Part shown: one piece after another, positions 56,119 through 64,000 of the stretch
Numbering within the stretch: the stretch's first letter is position 1
Layout of the letters: every line of letters begins with the position of its first letter
Source: Acetobacter lovaniensis
GTDB lineage: Bacteria > Pseudomonadota > Alphaproteobacteria > Acetobacterales > Acetobacteraceae
NCBI RefSeq assembly: GCF_014207635.1
Contig: NZ_JACHIE010000002.1
Span: 124,001 to 188,000 of the forward strand
Reading direction: 5' to 3'
Length of the DNA: 64,000 bases
Notes under the pieces: generated by a model
Database searches by the model: none
Seen by the model: only the letters and a program-made list of their open reading frames with translations
What the model was told of the DNA's origin: nothing
Translations under genes and position numbers: made by a program

Positions 56119-56880
56119 TTACTGGGCCGTGTAACCACCATCAATCACCAGTTCGCTCCCGGTCATGAACTTGGATTCGTCAGACGCCAGATACAGAATA
56201 CCGTAAGCAATATCGTCCGGTTCACCCAGATGACCAAGCGGGTGCAGGTCCACCAGCTTCTGGCGTGCGTCTGCTGCATCCTTGGTCAGCCCCTGCACCA
56301 TGGGGGTCCAGATATAGCCCGGATGCACGGAATTGACCCGAATCCTGTAGCCCGACTTGGCACAGTGCAATGCGGCGGATTTGGTAAACAGGCGCACGCC
56401 GCCCTTGCTGGCGTTATAGGCTGCAAGGGTGGGGTCGCCGACCAGCCCTTCAATGGAGGACAGGTTGATAATGGACCCGCCCCCCGCTTTTTTCATGGCT
56501 TCAACCGCATATTTGGTGCCAAGGAACACACCATTGAGGTTGATGGACTGCACACGCTGCCAGTCTTCCAGGCTCGTGCTTTCCACCGTGCCATTATAGG
56601 CGATACCGGCATTGTTGACCGCAATATCCAGTTTGCCAAAAGTCTGCTCGGCCAGATTTACGGCATTCTGCCAGTCCGCTTCCTGCGTAACGTTGAGTTT
56701 GACAAAAAGGGCCTCGCCCCCGGCGGCCTTGATTTCGGCTACCGTGTTGTGCCCCGCTTCTTCCTGCAAATCGGCGACGACAACCCTGGCACCTTCCTTG
56801 GCCAGCAGAATTGCGGTGGCCTTGCCAATACCGTTGGCGGCCCCTGTCACAATGGCGACTTTTCCTGCTACGCGGGTCAT
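56119..56880 (-). CDS. Short-chain dehydrogenase/reductase (SDR)
   Basis: A 253-residue classical SDR. The cofactor loop is VTGAANGIGKATA, the acidic turn ADLQ after strand 2 points to NAD preference, then NNAGIA, the catalytic Ser in NLSSIEG, and the active-site YxxxK in AYNASKGG. The C-terminus reads TGSELVIDGGYTAQ, as in glucose 1-dehydrogenase-like and R-alcohol dehydrogenase-like members. The substrate cannot be fixed; sugars or secondary alcohols/ketones are the usual guesses in acetic acid bacteria. ATG at 56880 is preferred since an upstream in-frame ATG would add 11 unrelated residues. Confidence 0.9.
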   Translation of the reverse strand: MTRVAGKVAIVTGAANGIGKATAILLAKEGARVVVADLQEEAGHNTVAEIKAAGGEALFVKLNVTQEADWQNAVNLAEQTFGKLDIAVNNAGIAYNGTVESTSLEDWQRVQSINLNGVFLGTKYAVEAMKKAGGGSIINLSSIEGLVGDPTLAAYNASKGGVRLFTKSAALHCAKSGYRIRVNSVHPGYIWTPMVQGLTKDAADARQKLVDLHPLGHLGEPDDIAYGILYLASDESKFMTGSELVIDGGYTAQ

Positions 56881-57046
56881 GTATCTGCTCCATGGTTTGT
56901 TCTGTCCTGTCATGACAAACGCAAACCGAAGCCTTTGGCCTTGATGCCCGTCAAAAAAATTATTTTCTTCACCATATTTTCAAAAAATCAGGCTTTTACC
57001 CTTCACTCCCCGGGTAAGTCAGGCACAAGACCAGTACGGACCTTGT

Positions 57047-58477
57047 TCATATCCCGCTTTTTTGCGCGTTCCATGCCGCCAGTGCCCGTGCGCGCGCCAC
57101 GCCATGGTCCACAATGGGGCTGGGGTAGCCGGTCGGCTGCAACAGGGTTGCCTGCCATGGGGTATGAATATCCGGACCATGCAGCCCCGCCAGTTCGGGC
57201 ACCCATGTCCGGATATACACCCCATCGGGGTCGAATTTCTGCGATTGCAGGATGGGGTTCATAATCCGGAAAAAAGGTGCCGATTCCACCCCGGTCCCGG
57301 CATTCCATTGCCAGTTCATAGGGTTGCTTGCGGGGTCATGATCCACCAGCGTATGGGCAAACCAGCGTTCGCCCTCGCGCCAGTCAATCAGCAGGTGTTT
57401 GACCAGAAAGGACGCCACAACCATACGCACCCGGTTGTGCATAAGACCTGTCTGCCAGAGCTGACGCATGCCCGCATCAACCAGCGGGTAACCCGTGCGC
57501 CCCTTTTGCCAGCATTCCAGCCCCTTAGGGTCTACCCGCCATGGCATTGTATCAAACTCGGGCCTGAGGTTGCGTGTGCTCATATCCGGGTGTTCCCATA
57601 GCAAGGACCACGCAAATTCCCGCCACCCGATTTCGGAGAGAAATTTAGCCCCTCCATCCTGCGCATCTGCCGCCGCCACGGCGTGCCAGATCTGTGCGGG
57701 TGTTATCTGGCCCGTGCGCAAAAAGGGAGAAAGCTCGGACGTTGCATCCCTGCTGGGAAAATCCCTGTCCTGTGCATAGTTTTGCAGGGCATGGGCCATA
57801 AAGTCATGCAGTTGCGCATACGCGTCCTGCTCGGCAAAAGCATGGTAGGGCTGCATGGCCTCCGCCCAGCCCGGCAGGTTCTGCACCGCGGCATCGGGCA
57901 ATATCTGTGCGTCTGGCAAAGCCGTGCATGGTGCAAACGCCATACTTGGGGGAACCGGCAAGGGGGCCGGGTAATGGGCCGTAGCACTGGCCGCACGCCA
58001 GAATGCACCAAAGACCTGAAAAGGCTGCCCGGCCTTGCTCCGCACGGTCCATGGCTCATGCAGCAGGCTGCCCGGCGTACTGTGCACCACCACACCCATC
58101 TGTTTAAGCTGGGCCTTGAGCCGGGTATCCGTCGCTTTACCCGCCGGGTCGTAACGACGGTTCCAGAACACCTGCGTACACCCGCCTTCACGCACCAGAT
58201 CAGGCAGAATCTGCTCCGCCTGCCCCACAAACAGATGCAGGCGGCCACCATATGCGCGCAAGGCATGGTCCAGCGCCTGCACACTCCGGGTCTGCCACCA
58301 GTCCAGAGCCGTTGTGCAGGCCGCGCCAGCAGGGCGCACATATACACACCACAGGGGCTGGCCGCTCCGCACGGCGTTGGTCAGGGCAAGGTTGTCGGCC
58401 AGTCGCAGGTCATCGCGGAACCAGACCACAACGGGGGGTAGGCTGGTCTTACCCACACCGGCACCTGCTGCGTACAT
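57047..58477 (-). CDS. phrB: Deoxyribodipyrimidine photolyase (class I)
   Basis: Light-dependent repair of cyclobutane pyrimidine dimers. The 476-residue flavoprotein has the N-terminal antenna-binding domain (VVWFRDDLRLADNLALT) and the C-terminal FAD domain, with SELSPFLRTGQITPAQIW, REFAWSLLWEHPDMST, WQKGRTGYPLVDAGMRQLW and the FAD-binding/Trp region DHDPASNPMNWQWNAGTGVE. The C-terminal fragment YPSPIVDHGVARARAL is also typical. It runs on the minus strand, followed by the SDR gene; no operon link beyond proximity. Confidence 0.95.
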   Translation of the reverse strand: MYAAGAGVGKTSLPPVVVWFRDDLRLADNLALTNAVRSGQPLWCVYVRPAGAACTTALDWWQTRSVQALDHALRAYGGRLHLFVGQAEQILPDLVREGGCTQVFWNRRYDPAGKATDTRLKAQLKQMGVVVHSTPGSLLHEPWTVRSKAGQPFQVFGAFWRAASATAHYPAPLPVPPSMAFAPCTALPDAQILPDAAVQNLPGWAEAMQPYHAFAEQDAYAQLHDFMAHALQNYAQDRDFPSRDATSELSPFLRTGQITPAQIWHAVAAADAQDGGAKFLSEIGWREFAWSLLWEHPDMSTRNLRPEFDTMPWRVDPKGLECWQKGRTGYPLVDAGMRQLWQTGLMHNRVRMVVASFLVKHLLIDWREGERWFAHTLVDHDPASNPMNWQWNAGTGVESAPFFRIMNPILQSQKFDPDGVYIRTWVPELAGLHGPDIHTPWQATLLQPTGYPSPIVDHGVARARALAAWNAQKSGI

Positions 58478-58487
58478 GGTGACCGCG

Positions 58488-59072
58488 TTAGTTCACCGGA
58501 CCATCGGACAGACGCACAAGCACCTTGACCGGGTTGCCGTTATCATCTGGTCCTACGTAAAAATCACGCCATGTGTTGCGCGTAAAGATCCATGTTTTGG
58601 CAAGGTTAACCCCAAGGGCGCTGCTTTTGCACGGCGGGCTGCCATCCCCCGGCTGACTGTTGGCACACTGGGCACCGCCCCCGTTAGTAGGCAGGTACAC
58701 ATTGGTCTCCAGCGTTGCCGTGCGACCATTCAGGCGGATTGTGCCCTCCACCCCGACTTTTTTACTGACCTCCAGCGGCGCCCCCCCCTGCGGCGGTGCG
58801 CCCTGCACCACAACATCGGAAAAATTGGCAGGATTAACCGAGCACACCTCAGACGCCGCAGTGCTGATTGTGTGTTCCACATCGTTCACGGTCACCACCA
58901 CATGCACATCAATAATGTAAACCGGGCCGGACACACACAATGTGCTCTCACCATCATTGGCGGCATAGGGCGATCGGGGCACAGAAGCCGCCTGGGCGCT
59001 GACGGCAGGCAGGAACGCAGCGACTGATGCAATAAACAGGCAGGATGCCACAACAAAAAGTTTCCGCTTCAT
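58488..59072 (-). CDS. Exported protein of unknown function with four cysteines
   Basis: A 194-residue protein with a signal peptide (residues 1-28; KLFVVASCLFIASVAAFLPA, cleavage near AQA). The mature part has four or more cysteines arranged as two pairs (LCVSGP and VCSVN; AQCANSQPGD and PPCKSS), likely two disulfides, and a beta-strand pattern (VYIIDVHVVVTVNDVEHTI). No family was recognised. It is transcribed in the photolyase direction, 10 bases before it, so the two may share a transcript. ATG at 59072 fits the signal peptide; a further upstream start would bury it. Confidence 0.65.
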   Translation of the reverse strand: MKRKLFVVASCLFIASVAAFLPAVSAQAASVPRSPYAANDGESTLCVSGPVYIIDVHVVVTVNDVEHTISTAASEVCSVNPANFSDVVVQGAPPQGGAPLEVSKKVGVEGTIRLNGRTATLETNVYLPTNGGGAQCANSQPGDGSPPCKSSALGVNLAKTWIFTRNTWRDFYVGPDDNGNPVKVLVRLSDGPVN

Positions 59073-59292
59073 CACCACTGCCGCGCCCTTTATCCACCGT
59101 TTGTAAAAAAGCTGTCCTGAATACCACGCGCAATCTGGCATGAATGGCCGAGAATAAACAGTCTGTCCGCGCGCGAGAAGCACTTACCCGCAGCATAAAC
59201 AGGGGAGAACAGCCCGGATGGGTCTAACCCAAAACGGGAAAGTGTCTAACCCGGCCTATAAACCGCAGTTTCTGGCTATTTTTACAGGGAAA

Positions 59293-59369
59293 TGGTGGAC
59301 CCGACGCGATTCGAACGCGTGACCTTTGCCTTCGGAGGGCAACGCTCTATCCAGCTGAGCTACGGGTCC
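59293..59369 (-). tRNA. tRNA-Arg (anticodon CCG)
   Basis: A 77-base tRNA on the minus strand with acceptor stem GGACCCG / CGGGTCC, encoded CCA, D arm AGCTCAGCTGGATAGAGC, anticodon loop CTCCGAA (CCG, reads CGG) and T loop TTCGAAT. Confidence 0.97.
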
Positions 59370-59482
59370 GTTGGCCCATCTCCTAACCTAAAGCGGGGGG
59401 CGTTGCCAAGCCTTTATCTTTCATATCCGCCCGAACAGGCCAGCACCGGCAGAATAACCCCTGCAAGGCGCCACCACAGAAC

Positions 59483-60625
59483 TTAGGGAGGAACAACACC
59501 ATCCAGTCTGGCAGGCAGGAACCATGCCGGGCTGCGCCCACCCAGCCCACTGGCGCCCTGCTCCTGCGCCAGCCATACGGCGGCGGTTATATCGCCCCCC
59601 GATGGCAAAAAACGTTCTGGCTGGTTGATCCAGCTGGCAATATCCCCCTGCGCCCGCGCGCCGCGCCGGTCACGCAGCAGCAGGTGGTGCCCTCCGGTTA
59701 TCAGGTCCAGCCGGGCTGACGGCGGCAGTTTCCCCCATGCCTGCGCCATGGCCTGCGGAGGCACAAACTGGTCCTGATCTCCATACAGGCACAAGACGGG
59801 GCCACGCACCTCTGGTGCCGCACCCGCTGCGCTGCGCATGAGGGCCACCAGCCCGCGCAGGGCTTCCAGCCGGGTCTGGCGCAGGGTGAGCGGGTCATAA
59901 TACAGGCGGATAAGGGCTGCGGGGTTGTCGCTGGCCACAACATGCACCGGCAGTTCGTGCCCCGTTACAAAACGCTTGGGAAAAAATGTGGCTAGAACAT
60001 CCAGAGGAATATCCGCCCCCACTCCAAGGTCCCACACAGCGGGGGCCAGCAGTATGGTCCCCGCGACCTTGGGAGCATCCGGGCCGGACATGAGCAGCAT
60101 CAGCACAGCGCCCCCCATGCTCTCCCCCATAAGGTAAAGCGGCACGTTGGGGTGGGTCTGGCGGGTCTGTGCTTCCTCCTCACGCGCATCGGCAACCAGT
60201 TGGGCACTTCCTGCCCAGCCCCCACGCAGGGGAGCCGCCCCAAAGCCACGTATGTCGGGGGCGACAAGCGTAATCCCCTGCGCTGCCAGAGCCGGGGCGG
60301 AAGACTCCCATGCGTCCCTGCTGTCATTAAACCCATGCAGGGCCAGCACAACCGCGCGTTCACGCCCATGGGCCTGCCACACCCGCACGGGTATGGCCGC
60401 ACCATCGTGCAGGGTCATCACCCCATCAGGCGGAACAAGGCGGGCAGCGGCGGCATACCGGGGGGGAGGAACAGGTGCGGGGGGTGGCACACTGGCGCAG
60501 CCTCCAAGCAGAGTCAGCCCACATGCGAACAGGGGCAAAGCCCTGCTCCAGCGCCGAAGCACGCCTTTGCTCACGCGTATGGGAAAAGATGCCTGCTGCA
60601 CAACCACGGCTACAATGCGTATCAT
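59483..60625 (-). CDS. Alpha/beta hydrolase lipoprotein (lysophospholipase-like)
   Basis: A 380-residue hydrolase with a lipoprotein signal ([12 protein letters not shown], lipobox LGGC, then AS), tethering it to a membrane. The fold shows the oxyanion HGFN in [13 protein letters not shown], the nucleophile Ser in the elbow GESMGG, the acid Asp in [10 protein letters not shown] and the His in GGHHLLLRD, in the style of monoacylglycerol lipases and lysophospholipases. A Pro-rich linker follows the lipid site. The substrate is probably an acyl ester; the exact one is unknown. Divergent from the zinc-finger gene. Confidence 0.88.
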   Translation of the reverse strand: MIRIVAVVVQQASFPIRVSKGVLRRWSRALPLFACGLTLLGGCASVPPPAPVPPPRYAAAARLVPPDGVMTLHDGAAIPVRVWQAHGRERAVVLALHGFNDSRDAWESSAPALAAQGITLVAPDIRGFGAAPLRGGWAGSAQLVADAREEEAQTRQTHPNVPLYLMGESMGGAVLMLLMSGPDAPKVAGTILLAPAVWDLGVGADIPLDVLATFFPKRFVTGHELPVHVVASDNPAALIRLYYDPLTLRQTRLEALRGLVALMRSAAGAAPEVRGPVLCLYGDQDQFVPPQAMAQAWGKLPPSARLDLITGGHHLLLRDRRGARAQGDIASWINQPERFLPSGGDITAAVWLAQEQGASGLGGRSPAWFLPARLDGVVPP

Positions 60626-60684
60626 CCTCCCAGACTTTGCGCCACACCCGTACCTGCCAACCTGATACGAGGCTTTTTGAATCC

Positions 60685-60900
60685 ATGCTTATCCAACCGG
60701 CAAACCCCATCCCCCGCCCCCGTCTGGGGCATGTGGAAACCATTCTGGTCGATCAGCGCAAAATTGCCTGCGATGGCGGGCTGGGCCAGTTGGGCCATCC
60801 GCGCGTCTGGCTCAGGATCGGTGGGCACCAGACGGTGTGTCCCTACTGCTCACGCCTGTTTGTGCTCCAGCCCGGTGCAGCAGCCGACTCCGGGCATTAA
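60685..60900 (+). CDS. CHCC zinc-finger protein (NDUFS6-like)
   Basis: A 71-residue protein with the CHCC zinc-finger pattern: Cys in KIACDGG, His in LGHPRVWL, then CPYC in VCPYCSRLF. This is the zf-CHCC family, related to the complex I accessory subunit NDUFS6 and common in alphaproteobacteria. It is probably a small structural or assembly factor. Start ATG at 60685; the gene lies alone between the hydrolase and the DsbD-like gene. Confidence 0.9.
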   Translation: MLIQPANPIPRPRLGHVETILVDQRKIACDGGLGQLGHPRVWLRIGGHQTVCPYCSRLFVLQPGAAADSGH

Positions 60901-60992
60901 TCCGGCGGCGGGCACACGATCCATTTCCCACACAGCCAGGCTTTGCGTATGCTGGCCCTCTGGACCCATACCTGTGCTGAAAGCTGACGTTG

Positions 60993-63398
60993 ATGCGCCG
61001 CTCTGCCACCCACCCTCCTGCCCCCAAGGTTGCGTGCTCCGCACCAGCGGCTGCCAGCACGCATGCACCCCGTCCCCTGTTTTTGCGTGGTTCTGAACGG
61101 GTGGCACGGCTGGCGGGAGGACTGGCGGGAGGACTGGCAACGGGGCTGGCTGGACTACTGGGGGTAGCACTGGCCTGCACCGGCAGCCTGCCCCATGCCG
61201 CACAGGCTGCGCAGAGTGCGCCTGTGGTCAGTGCCCACAGCACCGCCACCCTGATTACGGACGCCAGCACCGCCAGCGCCACTGCCCCGCTCCATGTTGC
61301 CCTGCGCCTGCAACTCAGGCCCGGATGGCACACATACTGGCTCAACCCCGGAGATGCGGGGGACCCTGCCAGCCTGAGCGTCACCGCATCGGGCGCATTA
61401 CAGGGCACCGCCCAGACCATTATCTGGCCCACCCCCCAGCGCATAAGGGATGCCTCCCTTATGTCCTACGCCTATACGGGGGATGTTGTGCTGCCGGTTA
61501 CGCTGCACCTGCAATCCAGCACGGCAGACGTCCATGGCTGGACAACCCTGAACGCGCAGGCAAGCTGGCTTGTATGCGAGCAGTCCTGCATTCCCGAAGA
61601 CGGTACGTTTACCCTGACCCTGCCCACAGGGGCTCCGCTGGCCTCTGCTCAGGCATCTCTTTTTGTGCAGGCGGCCCAGCATACGCCTGTGCCTTCCCCC
61701 TACCCGGTTACAGTCAGCCCTGACGGTGTCCTGCATGTGCTGGCACCCGGCCTGAACCGGCAATCCGTGGGGAATGCGTGGTTCATGCCCCAAGAACGCG
61801 GGCAGATTGCCGAAGCCGCACCACAGGCCCTGACATTTGATGCCAATGGGCTGTCCCTCCGCCTTGAACCCACAACAGGTTTTGCCAGCAACAGGCCTCT
61901 GGCGGGTATTCTGGTCCTGCAGGCACCAGACGGAGCCGAACGCGCCCTGAGCATACAGGCCACCCCACAGGCGGAGGCACCAGCCCCGGCACAGACCGCT
62001 GCCTTGGGTGGAATGCCACGCGCAATACCGGCGGCAACTCCACCATCAGGCACACCCCAACCCACCCCCACACTGCCCGAAGAGCAAGGTGCCGCCAGTC
62101 AGGCCAGCCCCGCCCCCGACACAGCCGCCCCTACAGGTAACGCACTGGCTGAGGGTGGCAACACAACGGGCGACCTGCTCCGCTTTATCGTACTGGGGTT
62201 ACTGGGCGGGCTGGTGCTGAACCTGATGCCCTGTGTTTTTCCCATTCTGGCGATGAAGGCGCTGGCCGTGGCCCGTATGGGCCAAAGCGAGCGCAAGCAC
62301 CAAAAACAGAGTGCCATAGCGTACGCTGCCGGGGTTATTGCAGGTTTTACAGCCCTTGGCGCACTGGTCATGGCGCTGCGGGTTGGGGGGAGTGCTACGG
62401 GTTGGGGGTTCCAGTTCCAGTCCACCGTGTTTGTGAGCATGATCACCTGGCTGCTGTTTGCCATGGCGCTCAACCTGCTGGATGTATTTGCCTTTCTCCC
62501 CCCCGCTCTGGGCAATGCCGCCCCCCGCCAACACGGGCTTGCGCATGATGTGCTGACCGGCCTGCTGGCTGTGGTTGTGGCCTCCCCCTGCACGGCCCCG
62601 TTCATGGGGGTTGCCATTGCTGGAGCCCTTGCAGGCCCGCCGCTTACCGGGCTGGTGGTGTTTGCGGCCCTTGGCGTTGGGCTGGCAGCCCCCTACGTGC
62701 TGCTGGCCTTTAGCCCCGCACTGGCCAGCCACCTGCCGCGCCCCGGTGCATGGATGGACTATTTACGCCAGTTTCTGGCCTTCCCCCTGCTCGGGACCTG
62801 CGTGTGGCTGCTCTGGGTTGCCACGGTAGAGGGAGGCGCCACAACAGTATTGCTGCTGTGTTCGGGCATGGTGTGTCTGGCGTTTGCTGCATGGGTGTAT
62901 GGCATTGCCCAAAAGCGCCAGCGCCACATGGGCCACAGCCGGAGTTGCACGGCCCTGTATGGTGTGGCCCTGCTGGGGCTGCTGGGGGCCATGGCGCTGC
63001 TCCCTGCCCTGCAACAGCAGGCGGCACAGCAGCCCGGCACGGTGCAGGCTTTACCCAGCGGGACAGAGGCTTTTTCGCAAAAGCGGCTGGACGCCCTGCA
63101 TGCCGCCGGTAAACCCGTGTTTGTGGATATGACAGCGGCATGGTGCATTACCTGCCTAGTGAACGAGCGCGTGGCCCTGAACACCGATGCCACAAAAGCC
63201 GCCATGACCCGCTACGGCGTAACGGTCCTGCGCGGGGACTGGACCCGGCGAGACCCGGCCATAACGGCTTTTCTGCACGCGCATGGGCGCGACGGTGTGC
63301 CGTTTTATCTGTTTGTGCCCGCACAGGGTGATGCCGTGGTGCTCCCCCAGATTCTGACACAGGGACTGGTGCTCCGCACCATAACCCCCAAACCCTGA
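60993..63398 (+). CDS. Protein-disulfide reductase, DsbD/ScsB-like
   Basis: An 801-residue inner-membrane thiol-electron carrier that moves reducing power from cytoplasmic thioredoxin to the periplasm. After a Gly/Leu/Ala-rich signal region (to about residue 70) comes a DsbD-N-like beta domain (QLRPGWHTYWLNPGDAG, VCEQSCIPEDG). The membrane domain has the Cys-Pro pairs NLMPCVFPILAMKALAVARM and SPCTAPFMGVAIAGAL. The C-terminal thioredoxin-like domain has AAWCITCLVNERVAL. The extended Pro/Ala linker (about 330-385) is larger than in E. coli DsbD, pointing to the ScsB-like type. The ATG at 60993 is used rather than the TTG before it. Confidence 0.93.
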   Translation: MRRSATHPPAPKVACSAPAAASTHAPRPLFLRGSERVARLAGGLAGGLATGLAGLLGVALACTGSLPHAAQAAQSAPVVSAHSTATLITDASTASATAPLHVALRLQLRPGWHTYWLNPGDAGDPASLSVTASGALQGTAQTIIWPTPQRIRDASLMSYAYTGDVVLPVTLHLQSSTADVHGWTTLNAQASWLVCEQSCIPEDGTFTLTLPTGAPLASAQASLFVQAAQHTPVPSPYPVTVSPDGVLHVLAPGLNRQSVGNAWFMPQERGQIAEAAPQALTFDANGLSLRLEPTTGFASNRPLAGILVLQAPDGAERALSIQATPQAEAPAPAQTAALGGMPRAIPAATPPSGTPQPTPTLPEEQGAASQASPAPDTAAPTGNALAEGGNTTGDLLRFIVLGLLGGLVLNLMPCVFPILAMKALAVARMGQSERKHQKQSAIAYAAGVIAGFTALGALVMALRVGGSATGWGFQFQSTVFVSMITWLLFAMALNLLDVFAFLPPALGNAAPRQHGLAHDVLTGLLAVVVASPCTAPFMGVAIAGALAGPPLTGLVVFAALGVGLAAPYVLLAFSPALASHLPRPGAWMDYLRQFLAFPLLGTCVWLLWVATVEGGATTVLLLCSGMVCLAFAAWVYGIAQKRQRHMGHSRSCTALYGVALLGLLGAMALLPALQQQAAQQPGTVQALPSGTEAFSQKRLDALHAAGKPVFVDMTAAWCITCLVNERVALNTDATKAAMTRYGVTVLRGDWTRRDPAITAFLHAHGRDGVPFYLFVPAQGDAVVLPQILTQGLVLRTITPKP

Positions 63399-63455
63399 GA
63401 GCGGCGGCACGGCTCCGGCCTGCACCAAGCCCCTGCCAGCAAAGCTGCGGAAGGC

Positions 63456-63791
63456 TTAATGCGTGGTGGAGGAAAACAGGTTGATGACCACCACACCGGC
63501 CAGAATAAGCGCGATGCCTGCAATGGCCGGGGCATCAAGCGTCTGTTTTAAAAACACCGCGCCAATAACCGAGATCAGCACAATGCCAACGCCCGACCAC
63601 AAGGCGTACACAACGCCTGCAGGCAGGGTTTTGAGCGGGATGGACAGGAAGTAAAACGCACACCCATAAGCCAGCAGGCTGATGGTCGCAGGCAGCCAGC
63701 GCGCAAACCCCTGAGACGCGGCAAGACAGGCCGTGCCAATCACTTCCGCCACAATGGCAATGCCCAACAGCAGCAGGGGTTTATGGGTCAT
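63456..63791 (-). CDS. Small multidrug resistance (SMR) efflux protein
   Basis: A 111-residue four-helix protein of the SMR family. The essential membrane Glu is in LLLGIAIVAEVIGTACLAAS (TM1), TM2 is GFARWLPATISLLAYG, TM3 includes GVVYALWSGVGIVLI, the family signature, and TM4 is AGIALILAGVVVINLF. It pairs with itself to export lipophilic cations or guanidinium by proton exchange. The resemblance is closer to EmrE/QacE than to SugE, but the substrate is open. ATG at 63791 is preferred over the in-frame GTG at 63797. serS precedes it by about 40 bases in the same orientation. Confidence 0.92.
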   Translation of the reverse strand: MTHKPLLLLGIAIVAEVIGTACLAASQGFARWLPATISLLAYGCAFYFLSIPLKTLPAGVVYALWSGVGIVLISVIGAVFLKQTLDAPAIAGIALILAGVVVINLFSSTTH

Positions 63792-63827
63792 CCCCACAAA
63801 CCCGAAGCAGGGGTGGCACGCCAGACG

Positions 63828-64000
<173 letters not shown>

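Overview
The window is about 64 kb of GC-rich chromosome from an alphaproteobacterium, most likely an acetic acid bacterium of the Acetobacter group. That placement is an inference from gene content, the style of the proteins and gene order; no rRNA is present. The two edge genes are cut: an ABC-F ATPase on the left and serS on the right.

1-14.9 kb: an unrecognised small protein, an MFS exporter, an AI-2E-type membrane protein, an OmpR/histidine-kinase pair, a small exported protein next to a SIMPL-domain protein, then thrS-infC on the minus strand. infC almost certainly starts at an AUA codon. Next come envelope genes (GT9 and TPR genes, a GT4 glycosyltransferase), an NAD kinase, and an OmpA-like protein with two pure Pro-Ala hexanucleotide arrays.

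14.9-30.3 kb: rnhA-thrB-ispH, a lipoprotein, an ABC1/UbiB kinase with an M3 oligopeptidase, gltD-gltB (small subunit first), an NDUFA9-like reductase, tRNA-Leu(CAG) and a Tat-type N-acetylmuramoyl-L-alanine amidase.

30.3-38.0 kb: rne with a long leader, hisG-hisD, then infA-maf-(RNase E/G paralogue)-yacG and tRNA-Phe(GAA).

38.0-53.5 kb is the accessory part. Downstream of tRNA-Phe lie about 580 bases with no credible gene and an AT-rich gene resembling CDI-type immunity proteins, with no toxin beside it. A compact nitrate assimilation cluster follows, in transcription order narK, an alginate-export-family porin broken by one in-frame amber codon, a nirB-nirD fusion, a nitrate reductase fused to a diflavin reductase, nasT and nasS. 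Next to it sit a Crp/Fnr regulator without FNR cysteines, a CopD-like membrane protein, a group III truncated haemoglobin and a DUF1971 protein. The divergent promoter between the last two pairs carries a perfect TTGCG-N4-CGCAA dyad, so this looks like a nitrogen-oxide protection module coupled to nitrate use.

53.5-64 kb: an unknown membrane protein, an RlmL-like RNA methyltransferase, a small cytochrome c, an SDR, a photolyase, an exported Cys-containing protein, tRNA-Arg(CCG), a lipoprotein hydrolase, a CHCC zinc-finger protein, a DsbD/ScsB-like reductase, an SMR transporter and serS.

Most of the window is ordinary housekeeping. The points worth following are the nitrate/NO region, the orphan immunity-like gene, the AUA start of infC and the Pro-Ala repeats.
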